Below, piece after piece: positions 35,601 through 43,366 of a stretch of DNA of 64,000 nucleotides. The notes under the pieces were generated by a model, which was not told where the DNA came from, made no database searches, and saw only the letters and a list, made by a program, of their open reading frames with translations. Source of the DNA: Gemmatimonadota bacterium (GTDB lineage: Bacteria; Gemmatimonadota; Gemmatimonadetes; Gemmatimonadales; Gemmatimonadaceae); NCBI GenBank assembly GCA_027622655.1, contig JAQBYI010000013.1, forward strand, positions 1 to 64,000, read 5' to 3'. Within the stretch, counting starts at the first letter, position 1; each line of letters starts with the position of its first letter. A program made the position numbers and the translations under genes.

Positions 35601-35929
35601 ACCGACGCACTGTTGATCTGGCCATCAGTGACCGGTTCCCAGTTTTCCCCAGCATCGGTGGTCTTCCAGAGTCCGCCGCCAACAGCGCCGAAGTATCCCT
35701 CGTTCGGGCGACCACGTACGCCGCTCACGGCAATCGAGCGGCCTCCTCGATCGGGCCCAAGCGCCCGCCACCGATAGTTGCTCATGAGCCCGGAATCGAG
35801 CGCCGCACGTGCGGCACCCACGATCGTTCCCCGCGCCTCGACGGCGCGGTCTGACTGCCAACCGGCTGCGAGGGTCAGCACGCCCGCGGTCACAAGCGCG
35901 AGTGCGGTCATCGGATGACGGAAACGCAT
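32681..35929 (-). CDS. Exported VPS10/sortilin-type Asp-box protein (glycosyl hydrolase BNR-like)
   Basis: 1,082 residues from ATG at 35929, which has GAGGAG 7 bases upstream; an in-frame start at 35947 lacks this. A signal peptide covers about residues 1-25. Then come many Asp-box units (S/T-x-D-x-G-x-T-W), for example TTDAGENW, STDAGKTW, STDGGKTW, SDDAGRTW and TRDFGKTW, forming a large beta propeller as in sortilin-like VPS10 domains and BNR sialidases. A Gly-Arg tract near residues 450-465 interrupts it. After THGRGFYVLDD come a beta sandwich and a helical C-terminal region. No sialidase-type catalytic set is obvious, so binding of peptides or glycans, or export support, is as likely as hydrolysis. 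The M24B peptidase follows at 11 bp. Confidence 0.85.
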   Translation of the reverse strand: MRFRHPMTALALVTAGVLTLAAGWQSDRAVEARGTIVGAARAALDSGLMSNYRWRALGPDRGGRSIAVSGVRGRPNEGYFGAVGGGLWKTTDAGENWEPVTDGQINSASVGAVAVSESNPDIVYIGMGETCIRGNIMSGDGVYKSTDAGKTWSHIGFASSENISKIRINPLNPDIVFVAAFGKMSAPNADRGVYKSTDGGKTWRKVLYRDDKTAAIDITIDRTNPNVMYASMWEAFRKEYTMSSGGPGSGLFKSTDAGETWTEITRAPGFPQAGVVGRIGVAVSGANPNRVYALYENDSGGLFRSDDAGRTWSLINDSRNIRQRAFYYTHVHADPKNADIVYMQNTSLFRSTDGGKTMQSIGGSHGDKHDLWIDPDNSQHLIEANDGGGAVSVDNGRSWTDQDYPTEQFYHVITTAHTPYHVCGSQQDNSTLCIPSDWNQGGGGRGGRGGRGGRGGAPAAPRSDVELAAGGVAVAYRAGGGEPGYIAPDPNDPDLFYSGTNNGGYVNKFNRRTGYSREVNPYPWFYSGEPSSEVPERWQWTFPIIFSKADSKLLFVSSQRLWKTTDGGRRWTAISGDLTRHDPMTMGHSGGPITGDMNGPEMYAVIFSVAPGKRNVNVIWTGSDDGLVHVTRDGGKVWTNVTPKDLPDFARVSQFDASQFDDGTAYFSARRPLLDDKAPYLYRTRDFGKTWTRIVNGIRADDWMHAIREDPTRKGLLYAAGQHGVYISYNDGDTWESLSLNLPDVPVADLIVEKNDLVITTHGRGFYVLDDIGPIRQYNAEVAAAPSWLFSPPNAIRSTTGAGFIYWLKNPARSVSVDVLDSTGKVIRTFGPPAASAANAGAGGGGRGGFNPTASNRAGLNRINWDLRYPPAVTFPGMILWGASTQGPAAPPGTYKVRLTADGNTQTQNFRVTRNPMFTDVSDADLRAQFAFSMQIFAKVNEANQAVIDARRIKTDAEDRLSKNNDAKLKSTGDQLTANVSDVEDDIYQVKNRSGQDPLNFPIRINNRMANLLSMTQRGDGAPLATWPALFREYSALLKTQTDRMDRVYATDLTAFNAELRRLGLSPIAPPCPAGQNCTIVP
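34577..34603. repeat. 9-bp tandem repeat encoding a Gly-Arg tract
   Basis: gcgcccacc is repeated exactly three times, with imperfect units on both sides, inside the first VPS10-type gene. On the coding strand it gives repeated GGR. Similar tracts occur in the second VPS10 protein and in the S9 peptidase. Confidence 0.8.
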
Positions 35930-35960
35930 CGGTAACTCCTCAGTCAAATAATCGCGCGGC

Positions 35961-36196
35961 CTACTTCACCGGCGCGGGAACAGTAAGCGTGATGCCATGG
36001 GCGCTGAGCGTGGCGCTCATCGCGTTCGCCTTTGCGATGAATGCATTCGCCTCAGAGATGGCGCGTGGCAGCGCGGACTTGGCGCTGTTGTACTGCCTCA
36101 TCACTGCCGGGCTCGGTGTTTCCCAGAACGCGGTCACAGCTCCTTTGGCTGCTGTGATCTGGCCGAGCACGTTGTTCGGATCGGCAGCCGCTCCGC
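35961..36196 (-). pseudogene. Detached C-terminal segment of the second VPS10-type protein
   Basis: In frame with the downstream copy of the 19-bp direct repeat, this segment encodes GGAAADPNNVLGQITAAKG and then a helical stretch (FWETPSPAVMRQYNSAKSALPRA) ending LTVPAPVK. This is the kind of helical end expected for such proteins; the main frame stops short of it at 36236. Removing the 98-bp insertion joins the two frames exactly. It has a possible GTG start of its own at 36170 but no ribosome-binding site I can see, so it is probably not translated. Confidence 0.75.
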
Positions 36197-36313
36197 CGCG
36201 TCCGCCGCCACCGCCTAGTACGAGTAGCTACCTGCCTATCTCCTGCGGGTGCCCGCACCTCCCATTCCACTACTCCTACCCGACGAGCGTGCAGCGCGTC
36301 CGCCGCCACCGCC
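36197..36313. repeat. 98-bp insertion bounded by 19-bp direct repeats
   Basis: cgcgtccgccgccaccgcc occurs at 36197-36215 and again at 36295-36313, exactly 98 bp apart. The 79 bp between contain the early stop at 36236 and a 10-bp palindrome (agtagctact on either strand, near 36223-36232). Because 98 is not a multiple of three, the insertion both stops and shifts the frame; deleting one repeat plus the spacer restores it. Confidence 0.8.
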
Positions 36314-39300
36314 GCCACCGCCGCCACGACCACCGGCCGGCGCAGCGGCGCCACCCGCGCCGAACTTGCGACGAACGCCGTCGAAGTCCTTGGTGAACGC
36401 CTCGAACTGCGTCTTGACCGCCGCCGGAATGCTGGCACCGTCGCGCACCTTTGGCGTCGCGTCGGTGATCTGCCTATTGAGCGCGTTCAACGCCCCCTGC
36501 GCATCCGTCGCGCGCTGTTGCATGGCGTGCAGTTCATTCGCCACATCGTCGTACCTCCGGCGCTCGGAGGCGGCGAGCCGCACCGCCGGGTCACCAACAA
36601 TGCGCAGTTGCTTGCTGTCGAGCACCGCGTTGTTGGCAACGAGCTGAACCGTGTATGTGCCCGGGACGACGTACGGCGCATCCGCGCCACCACCGCCGAA
36701 CCCGCCCCGACCACCGCCGCCGCCACCGCCGTCGTCTTCACCCGCTGCGCACGGATCGGCCGGAAGGTATCCAGGCTCAGGAAGCGGTTGCGGAATGCCG
36801 GGCACGGGCGGGCTTCCGCCGCGCCCAACGCCGCCGCCACGCCCGCCGCCACGCCCGCCGCCACGCCCGCCGGGCGCCGTCGCCGGTGCAATTCCAGCCG
36901 CGATGGGCTCGCCGCGCTGGTCCCAGCATACGGTTTGGATGCCGGCCATGTTCTTCGCCGCCGGTATGCTAAGCGAGCGGATCGTCCGACCACCGCTCAC
37001 GATGCGCACGCCGAGACCCGGCACTGTGCGCTTGAGGTTGAAGGCAAGAACCGCGTCGAGCGGCGGATTCTCACCAGCGAACACCTGATGGCCCCAGAAC
37101 TCATCGTTCCGGTTGTCCATTCTCTTCCACTGCAAGGCGGGACCGGGCGTGAACAGCTTCGCATCGGCCATTGCCGCGGCCGCGTACTCCTGAATCGGCG
37201 AAAGGTCGTCGAGAATCCAGATGGACCGGCCGTGCGATGCTATTAGCATGGCGTTGTCGCGCGGGTGTAGCGTGATCTCGTCAACTCGCACGGTCGGGAA
37301 ATTCCCCTTCAGGCGCCGCCAGTTGCCGCCTCGATCGAGCGAGACGAAGAGCCCGGTTTCGGTGCCGACATACAGCACGTCCGGGTTCTTTGTGTCTTCT
37401 GTGAGCGTGCGCGTCACTTCACCGGCAAGGCCGTTCGTCGTGCGCGTCCACGTCGCGCCGAAGTCCTTTGTGACCCAGATATGCGGGCCATAGTCGTTGA
37501 GGCGATGATTGTCGACGCTGACGTACGCGGTTGCGGCGTCGAAGCGCGACGGCACGACGCGGGAGACGAAAGCGCCCGCCGGGAAGCCAGGCATGCGGTT
37601 CGTGACGTTCGTCCACGACCTGCCGCCGTCGCGCGACATGGAGACGGTGCCGTCGTCGGTTCCGGCATAGTACACACCGCCCTGTCGCGGCGACTCGGCC
37701 AAAGCGACGATCGTCGGCCAACTCGAGATTCCATCGTTACTGGCGATCTGGATGTCGCTCCCCTTGAGCCCCATCGTGACGATGGTATCGCGGTCGGCGT
37801 TGCTCGTAAGATCGGGGCTGAGCACCGTCCACGAGTCACCGCGGTCGGTTGATTTGAAGACCTTGTTCGCCGCCACCAGCAGCGTGCCCGGATCATGCGG
37901 CGAGAACATCAACGGCGTGTCCCAGTGAAATCGGTAGCTCTCGCCGGAGTCCGCGGGCGGCGACACGTTCGCGGCGGTCGGGCGGATGCTCTTCGATTCG
38001 CCCGTGACCGTGTTCTTGCGCGTGAGGTTGCCGTTCTGGGACTCGGTGTAAACGATGCGCGAATCGCGCAGGTCGGGAATCGCGACAAAACCGTCGCCGC
38101 CCTGAATCTGGAACCAGTCGTAGTTGTAGATGCCGCCGGCGTGCCGCGAACGGCTCGGTCCGCACCAATTGTAGTTGTCCTGCATGCCGCCACAGACGTT
38201 GTACGGCGTCTCCATGTCAAAGCCGACGTGGTAGAACAGCCCGACAGGGAGATTCGGGAGGAAGACCCAGGTCTTCGCCCCGTCCCACGACGTCGCTATG
38301 CCGCCGTCGTTGCCGGTGATGATGTGATCGGAGTTGTTCGGGTTGATCCATATGGCGTGGATGTCGTCGTGCGTGACGAATGCGGCGTCGGTCGCCCAGG
38401 TGAGGCCGCCATCGATCGTCATCTGCAAGCCGACGCCGCCCATGAACACGCGGTCGGGGTTGTTCGGATCGATCCGCACCTGACTGAAGTACATGGGACG
38501 CGGGTTGTTGGTGCTCGTCTTGCGCCAGGTCGTTCCGCCGTCGTCCGAGCGATATGTCCCGGTCCCAGCGGCCGGCTGATCGGGGCCGCCTCCCTGCGGG
38601 CCGCCACGACCGCCGGCGCCGGCGGGGCCTTCGACGTTGGCAAACAACACATCCGCCGAACGCCGGTACACATCGAGACCGATTCGACCGAGCGAGCCGG
38701 ACGCGAGTCCCGGGCTGGCAAGCTTCGTCCATGTCTCGCCCCTGTCCGTGGACTTCCAGATCGCCGAACCCGGGCCCCCGCCGTTCATGCAGCAGGCGGT
38801 GCGGCGGCGCTGATACATAGAGGCGTACATGATCCGCGGGTCAGTCAAGGAAATCACGAGGTCGTTCGCGCCCGTGTCCTGGTCGCCCGGCAACACGTTG
38901 CGCCAACTGCCCCCGCCGTCGGTGGATTTGAAGACGCCGCGATCGCCGCCCGGGCCGAACAGCGGACCTGTTGCGGCAACGAAAACGATATCGTTGTTGT
39001 TCGGATCGAGCACAACGCGGTTGATATGCTTTGAATTCTCAAGACCGATATGCGCCCACGTCGTGCCGCCGTCGGTGGACTTCCACATACCGTCGCCCCA
39101 CGACGTCGTCTGCCGATTGTTCGCCTCGCCCATGCCGACATACACGATGTCGGGATTGAGCTGCGACATGGCGATGGCACCGACGGAAAGCAGACCCTTG
39201 TCCTGGGCCAGCGGCATCATCAGCGCGCCGTTGCTCGTCGTCTTCCACAGACCGCCGTGAGCGGTCCCGACGTACCAGATCGCTGGATTGGCCTCGTACA

Positions 39301-39451
39301 CCGCGATGTCCGCAATGCGGCCCGACATGGTGGCCGGCCCGATCGACCGGAAGTGGAGCTTGTCGAACTCGGTCGCGACTGGGGCCTGAGCCGCCAGCGG
39401 CAGGGCAATGAAGGCGAGCGCGAGTTTCAGCGTGGGGGCAATCCTGGACAT
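36236..39451 (-). CDS. Second exported VPS10/sortilin-type Asp-box protein, C-terminally truncated
   Basis: 1,071 residues from ATG at 39451, with GGAGGT just upstream. A signal peptide (about 1-22) is followed by Asp-box propeller units such as STDGGTTW, STDGGGSW, STDRGETW, SDDGGTTW and KDFGATW. SHGRSIWILDD marks the end of the propeller, as in its neighbour. Then come a Gly/Arg/Pro-rich linker with a 12-bp DNA repeat, a second Gly-rich stretch, a beta domain and a helical region. The frame ends abruptly in GGAGTRRR because of a 98-bp insertion; the normal C-terminal 75 residues lie in another frame downstream. The main domain is intact and may still work. The gene is separated from the other VPS10 gene only by the detached C-terminus. 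Confidence 0.82.
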   Translation of the reverse strand: MSRIAPTLKLALAFIALPLAAQAPVATEFDKLHFRSIGPATMSGRIADIAVYEANPAIWYVGTAHGGLWKTTSNGALMMPLAQDKGLLSVGAIAMSQLNPDIVYVGMGEANNRQTTSWGDGMWKSTDGGTTWAHIGLENSKHINRVVLDPNNNDIVFVAATGPLFGPGGDRGVFKSTDGGGSWRNVLPGDQDTGANDLVISLTDPRIMYASMYQRRRTACCMNGGGPGSAIWKSTDRGETWTKLASPGLASGSLGRIGLDVYRRSADVLFANVEGPAGAGGRGGPQGGGPDQPAAGTGTYRSDDGGTTWRKTSTNNPRPMYFSQVRIDPNNPDRVFMGGVGLQMTIDGGLTWATDAAFVTHDDIHAIWINPNNSDHIITGNDGGIATSWDGAKTWVFLPNLPVGLFYHVGFDMETPYNVCGGMQDNYNWCGPSRSRHAGGIYNYDWFQIQGGDGFVAIPDLRDSRIVYTESQNGNLTRKNTVTGESKSIRPTAANVSPPADSGESYRFHWDTPLMFSPHDPGTLLVAANKVFKSTDRGDSWTVLSPDLTSNADRDTIVTMGLKGSDIQIASNDGISSWPTIVALAESPRQGGVYYAGTDDGTVSMSRDGGRSWTNVTNRMPGFPAGAFVSRVVPSRFDAATAYVSVDNHRLNDYGPHIWVTKDFGATWTRTTNGLAGEVTRTLTEDTKNPDVLYVGTETGLFVSLDRGGNWRRLKGNFPTVRVDEITLHPRDNAMLIASHGRSIWILDDLSPIQEYAAAAMADAKLFTPGPALQWKRMDNRNDEFWGHQVFAGENPPLDAVLAFNLKRTVPGLGVRIVSGGRTIRSLSIPAAKNMAGIQTVCWDQRGEPIAAGIAPATAPGGRGGGRGGGRGGGVGRGGSPPVPGIPQPLPEPGYLPADPCAAGEDDGGGGGGGRGGFGGGGADAPYVVPGTYTVQLVANNAVLDSKQLRIVGDPAVRLAASERRRYDDVANELHAMQQRATDAQGALNALNRQITDATPKVRDGASIPAAVKTQFEAFTKDFDGVRRKFGAGGAAAPAGGRGGGGGGGGGRAARSSGRSSGMGGAGTRRR
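36833..36868. repeat. 12-bp tandem repeat encoding a Gly-Arg-rich linker
   Basis: gccgccacgccc is repeated exactly three times inside the second VPS10-type gene, with partial units at each side. On the coding strand it gives GRGGGRGGG. The linker lies between the beta sandwich and the following domain. Confidence 0.8.
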
Positions 39452-39664
39452 CGGACCTCCGGCAGGTCAACGGGTCGGCCCATCGAATCATCCGGGCCGG
39501 GGCAGGGTGAAGATGTTAACGTCGGATGCGTGGGACGGCGAGCGAATCCCGCTAACCGGTCAAATCGCTCAACCGCACGTTTCAACTACGCAATCGCGAC
39601 ATCCGGCGCTGCACAGACCGCCGCCCGATTCACGCCTGGCGCCTTTTTGCCCTGAGGATTTCTG

Positions 39665-40360
39665 ATGACGTACCCGAACACCGCTCCAAACGACAACTCC
39701 GCCGCGCCATTCGAGCCGCTCTCGAGCTACAGAGAGTATCCGCCGGACGAAATGCTCGCGCGGAGCCGCGCTTTCGCCGCCGAGATGCAACGGAGGCGCA
39801 CAACGCGCCACTTCAGCGATCGGCCGGTGGCCCGCGAAGTCATCGAAAGCTGCATTGAAACGGCTGGAACGGCGCCGAGTGGTGCACATCAGCAGCCGTG
39901 GCATTTCGTTGCCGTGAGCGATGCGGACGTGAAGGCCGCAATCCGGCGCGAAGCCGAAGTGGCCGAAGCTGAGTTTTACACCACGGCGCCACATGAATGG
40001 CTCGCGGCGCTCGCGCCGCTTGGCACCGTCCAGAACAAGCCGTATCTGGAAGCCGCCCCGTGGCTGATCGCTGTGTTCGCGCAGCGCTACGGACTCGCGC
40101 CCGACGGAACCCGTGCTACGCACTACTACGTGAGCGAATCGGTCGGCATTGCTTCAGGATTTCTCCTTGCCGCACTCCACAACGCAGGTCTCGTATCGCT
40201 GACTCACACGCCGAGCCCGATGGGTTTCCTGAGCAAAGTGCTCGAAAGGCCCGCAAATGAAAAAGCGATTATGCTCGTGGTAACCGGCTATCCGGCCGAC
40301 GACGCCAGCGTCCCCCGCCTTTCCCGAAAGCCGCTGGCAAATATCTCGACCTTTCGATGA
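39665..40360 (+). CDS. Nitroreductase-fold flavoprotein resembling iodotyrosine deiodinase
   Basis: 231 residues. [13 protein letters not shown] (43-55) is the FMN phosphate-binding start of the nitroreductase fold, and [13 protein letters not shown] (69-81) the characteristic loop of the iodotyrosine deiodinase branch. E101, Y105 and K125 correspond by eye to the Glu-Tyr-Lys triad that holds the amino-acid part of a halotyrosine; LAALAPLG and [11 protein letters not shown] also fit that family. Such enzymes reductively remove iodine, bromine or chlorine from halotyrosines using FMN. There is no signal peptide. The start is ATG at 39665 with GAGG 8 bases upstream. The gene is divergent from the VPS10 gene across 213 bp, in which I see no clear site. 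Confidence 0.83.
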   Translation: MTYPNTAPNDNSAAPFEPLSSYREYPPDEMLARSRAFAAEMQRRRTTRHFSDRPVAREVIESCIETAGTAPSGAHQQPWHFVAVSDADVKAAIRREAEVAEAEFYTTAPHEWLAALAPLGTVQNKPYLEAAPWLIAVFAQRYGLAPDGTRATHYYVSESVGIASGFLLAALHNAGLVSLTHTPSPMGFLSKVLERPANEKAIMLVVTGYPADDASVPRLSRKPLANISTFR

Positions 40361-40389
40361 CCACTCGGTGACCAGTCAGTGACCACGGG

Positions 40390-41403
40390 ATGAGCGGCGC
40401 GCCTCAGACGACTGACGAGCTGGACGCCCGACTTTCGGAGCCCGGCGACGCAGTGGTGGCGGCGCTCGCGGAGTGCCCGGGCGACATCGTCGTGCTTGGC
40501 GCCGGGGGCAAGATGGGTCCCACCCTCGCCCGCATGGCCGCGCGGGCGGCCCCGGATCGGCGCGTCACGGCCGTGTCGCGATTCTCGTCTGAAGGCGCGG
40601 AACAGGCGCTCACCGCTGCCGGCGTCGAGACGCGACGCTGCGATCTGCTCAACGCCGATGAGGTCGCCACGCTCCCCGACGCGGCCAACGTGATTTTCAT
40701 GGCCGGGCAGAAGTTTGGCGCGACCGACGCGCCGGAACGCACATGGGCTCTGAATGTCGGCGTGCCCGAGATTTGCGCGGCGCGTTACGCGTCGTCGCGA
40801 ATCGTCGCGTTCTCGACTGGAAACGTGTACCCGCTTGTCCCGATCGAGGGTGGCGGCGCTCGAGAGACAGATGCCACTGGCCCCGTCGGGGCGTACGCCG
40901 AATCGTGCCGGGCCCGGGAACAGGTCTTCGAGGCTGCGGCCCGGCGCGGTACGCGCGTCGCAATCGTGCGACTCAACTACGCGGTGGCGCTCACGTACGG
41001 CGTGCTCACCGACCTGGCTGTCAGAATCGCATCCGGCACGCCGATTGCTCTGGCCATGGGGTACGTCAACATCATCTGGCAGGGGGACGCGAATCGTGCG
41101 GCCATCGAGTTGCTGGCGCACGCGTCGTCGCCCGCGCGAATCGTCAATGTCACCGGCGCAGAGCCGTTGTCGGTGCGCGCGCTCGCCGTGGAACTTGGCA
41201 AACGACTTGGACGCGAGCCGATGTTCAGCGGCACAGAATCGCCGGACGCTTTACTCGGTGACTCGTCGTTGATGCGCACCCTCATCGCGCCGCCTGCCGT
41301 TTCCGTCGCGACGATGCTCGAATGGACCGGCGATTGGGTTGCTGCGGGCCAGCCGCTCCTCGGCAAGCCGACGATGTTCGATGTGCGGGATGGGAAGTTC
41401 TGA
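40390..41403 (+). CDS. NAD-dependent epimerase/dehydratase-family protein with altered active site
   Basis: 337 residues. GAGGKMGPTLA (37-47) is the NAD(P)-binding glycine motif of extended short-chain dehydrogenases. STGNVYP supplies the catalytic Ser region, but the usual YxxxK reads YAESC, so the lysine is cysteine. VRLNYAVALTYG and YVNIIWQGDANRAA match the rest of the fold. Without the lysine, ordinary epimerase chemistry is doubtful. It begins the forward-running carbohydrate locus. Its stop overlaps the ATG of the next gene (TGATG). The 29-bp gap before it repeats GTGACCA three times. The substrate is likely a sugar or sugar acid, judging from neighbours. Confidence 0.8.
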   Translation: MSGAPQTTDELDARLSEPGDAVVAALAECPGDIVVLGAGGKMGPTLARMAARAAPDRRVTAVSRFSSEGAEQALTAAGVETRRCDLLNADEVATLPDAANVIFMAGQKFGATDAPERTWALNVGVPEICAARYASSRIVAFSTGNVYPLVPIEGGGARETDATGPVGAYAESCRAREQVFEAAARRGTRVAIVRLNYAVALTYGVLTDLAVRIASGTPIALAMGYVNIIWQGDANRAAIELLAHASSPARIVNVTGAEPLSVRALAVELGKRLGREPMFSGTESPDALLGDSSLMRTLIAPPAVSVATMLEWTGDWVAAGQPLLGKPTMFDVRDGKF

Positions 41404-42437
41404 TGGATATCGCAACGCATTCCCTCCTGGGCCGCGGCTGCGTCATTCCGGCGCACCCGCTCGTACTCACGGCCACTCGCATACTCGACGAGCGACGACA
41501 GCGCGCGCTTACGCGCTATTACATGGATGCCGGTGCCGGCGGCGTGGCCGTCGGCGTGCACACCACCCAGTTCGCGATTCGCGACCGGGGGCTGTACGAG
41601 CCGGTGCTCGCGCTGGCCGCCGAGACCGTTCGTACGGGGCTGGCGGGCTCCCCGCGCCCGTTCCTGAAGGTCGCCGGCGTGATTGGCCTGACTTCGCAGG
41701 CCGTTCGCGAAGCAGAAATCGCCGCGGCGCTGGGCTACGACTGCGCACTGCTCAGCCTCGGAGCACTGCCGCGCGCCACCGATCAGGAGCTCATCGCTCA
41801 CTGCCGCTCGGTCGCTGCGGTACTCCCGCTATTCGGCTTCTATTTGCAGACCGCCGTCGGCGGGCGCGCGCTGAGCTACGATTTCTGGCAGGCGTTCTCG
41901 GAGATCGAGAATGTCTGCGCCATCAAGATCGCGCCGTTCAACCGGTATCAAACGCTGGATGTCGTACGCGCAGTGGCGGAGAGCGGCCGTCGCGATATCG
42001 CACTCTACACGGGCAACGACGACAGCATCGTATCGGATCTCATCGCGTCGTTCCCATTCGGCGACGGAACGACCCGCATCGTCGGTGGTCTGCTCGGCCA
42101 ATGGGCTGTGTGGACTCGGCGGGCCGTCGAGCTTCTGGCCGCGGTTCACGCTGCGCGAGCCAATGGAGCAGTCCCGTCACAGCTGATGGCCGGCGGCGCC
42201 ACGCTAACGGCCGCAAACGCCGCGATCTTCGACGCGCAGCACGGATTCGCCGGATGCATCCCCGGAATTCATGAAGTGCTGCGCCGCCAGGGGCTGCTCG
42301 AAGGCACGTGGTGCCTGGACCCGGCCGAACAACTTTCGCCGGGGCAGTCCGAAGAGATCGCACGCGTTTGTGCAGCGCATCCGGAACTGTCCGATGACGA
42401 GTTCGTCGCCGAGCGTCGCGACCGGTGGCTACGATAG
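41403..42437 (+). CDS. Dihydrodipicolinate synthase-family (class I aldolase/lyase) protein
   Basis: 344 residues. GAGGVAVGVHTTQF replaces the usual GTTGE stretch of DapA, followed by a TIM barrel with LPLFGFYLQ and the Schiff-base lysine in AIKIAPFNRY. The family splits or joins pyruvate and an aldehyde, or dehydrates sugar acids, and includes KDG and N-acetylneuraminate lyases. Residues around the lysine do not point to lysine biosynthesis, and no other dap gene is nearby. With the epimerase before it and the hydrolase after it (12-bp overlap), a role in breaking down a sugar acid is more likely. ATG at 41403 overlaps the preceding stop. Confidence 0.82.
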   Translation: MDIATHSLLGRGCVIPAHPLVLTATRILDERRQRALTRYYMDAGAGGVAVGVHTTQFAIRDRGLYEPVLALAAETVRTGLAGSPRPFLKVAGVIGLTSQAVREAEIAAALGYDCALLSLGALPRATDQELIAHCRSVAAVLPLFGFYLQTAVGGRALSYDFWQAFSEIENVCAIKIAPFNRYQTLDVVRAVAESGRRDIALYTGNDDSIVSDLIASFPFGDGTTRIVGGLLGQWAVWTRRAVELLAAVHAARANGAVPSQLMAGGATLTAANAAIFDAQHGFAGCIPGIHEVLRRQGLLEGTWCLDPAEQLSPGQSEEIARVCAAHPELSDDEFVAERRDRWLR

Positions 42438-43366
42438 CGACGGGACGTCGCCACAAACTGCGGACGCTTGGCATCGTGGCCGGCTCCGTCGCTCTTGCGC
42501 TCATAGGCACACGCGCGTGGTTGCTGCGTGATCCGGAGCCTCACTTCCGCGAACGACACTCCGGACTGGCCTCGGTCCAGGTAAGCGACGTCCGGCTGGA
42601 CCGTGCGATGCGTGAAGAAGACGTCGTCGTCCACGACAGCAGCGGCTTGCGAGTGGAAATGCGCGTCCGCCGCCGAGCCGACACAGCTGCGAGCACACCG
42701 TCTCCGCTCCTCGTCCTCCTCGGCGGTCATATGTCCGGAAAGGAATCCGCGTCGCTCATAGCCGATCCTCGCGAATTCGTCGTCGCTTCACTCTCATATC
42801 CGTTCGATGGCAATGAGCGGGTGACTGGCGTCGCCGTGGTCGGCGAGGTCCCGGGCATCCGCCGCGCGATCTGGGACACGCCACCGGCTGTGATGCTGGC
42901 GCTCGACTACCTCCTGACGCGACCGGATGTCGATCCTGCACGCGTCGAGCTCGTGGGTGCAAGTTTTGGCGTACCGTTCGCGGCCGTCGTTGGTGCGCTC
43001 GATCCGCGTGTGAAACGGGTCTGGCTCGTGCAGGGCGGCGGCGATCCATACACGCTGATTCTCGCCGGCCTGCAGTCCGAAATCGGGTTCATGCCTGCGC
43101 GAAAGTTCGGCGCCGCGCTGGCCAGCACGCTTGCGTCTGGGCCGCGGTTCGCACCGGAACGCTGGGTGTCGCGCATCGCCCCACGCCCTGTCATGATGGT
43201 CAACACTCTCGACGACGAGCGGATTCCGCGCTCCACAGCCGAAGCGCTGTACGCAGCGGCGCGCGAGCCCAAAACAATCGTGTGGCTACCCGGTCTGCAT
43301 GTGCAGCCCAACCGGCCCGACGTGCTTGGCGCGCTCGTCGATGCCGTGCTCAGTGGGGCGAGATAG
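42425..43366 (+). CDS. Exported alpha/beta hydrolase, dienelactone-hydrolase-like
   Basis: 313 residues from GTG at 42425, overlapping the DapA-like gene. A single N-terminal membrane helix (about 14-32) anchors or exports it. LLGGHMSGK gives the oxyanion region; LVGASFGVP carries the nucleophile Ser; NTLDDERIP an acidic residue and LPGLHVQP the catalytic His. It is probably an esterase acting on acylated sugars or other esters outside the cytoplasm. The 3' end overlaps the convergent GHMP kinase gene by 17 bp, so the forward operon (epimerase, aldolase, hydrolase) ends here. Confidence 0.8.
   Translation: MATIATGRRHKLRTLGIVAGSVALALIGTRAWLLRDPEPHFRERHSGLASVQVSDVRLDRAMREEDVVVHDSSGLRVEMRVRRRADTAASTPSPLLVLLGGHMSGKESASLIADPREFVVASLSYPFDGNERVTGVAVVGEVPGIRRAIWDTPPAVMLALDYLLTRPDVDPARVELVGASFGVPFAAVVGALDPRVKRVWLVQGGGDPYTLILAGLQSEIGFMPARKFGAALASTLASGPRFAPERWVSRIAPRPVMMVNTLDDERIPRSTAEALYAAAREPKTIVWLPGLHVQPNRPDVLGALVDAVLSGAR

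Noticed and set aside
33815-35854. 679-codon plus-strand open frame opposite the first VPS10-type gene
   Set aside because: It mirrors the codon pattern of the Asp-box gene on the other strand; composition is Arg/Val/His-rich with no domain. It is a shadow frame.
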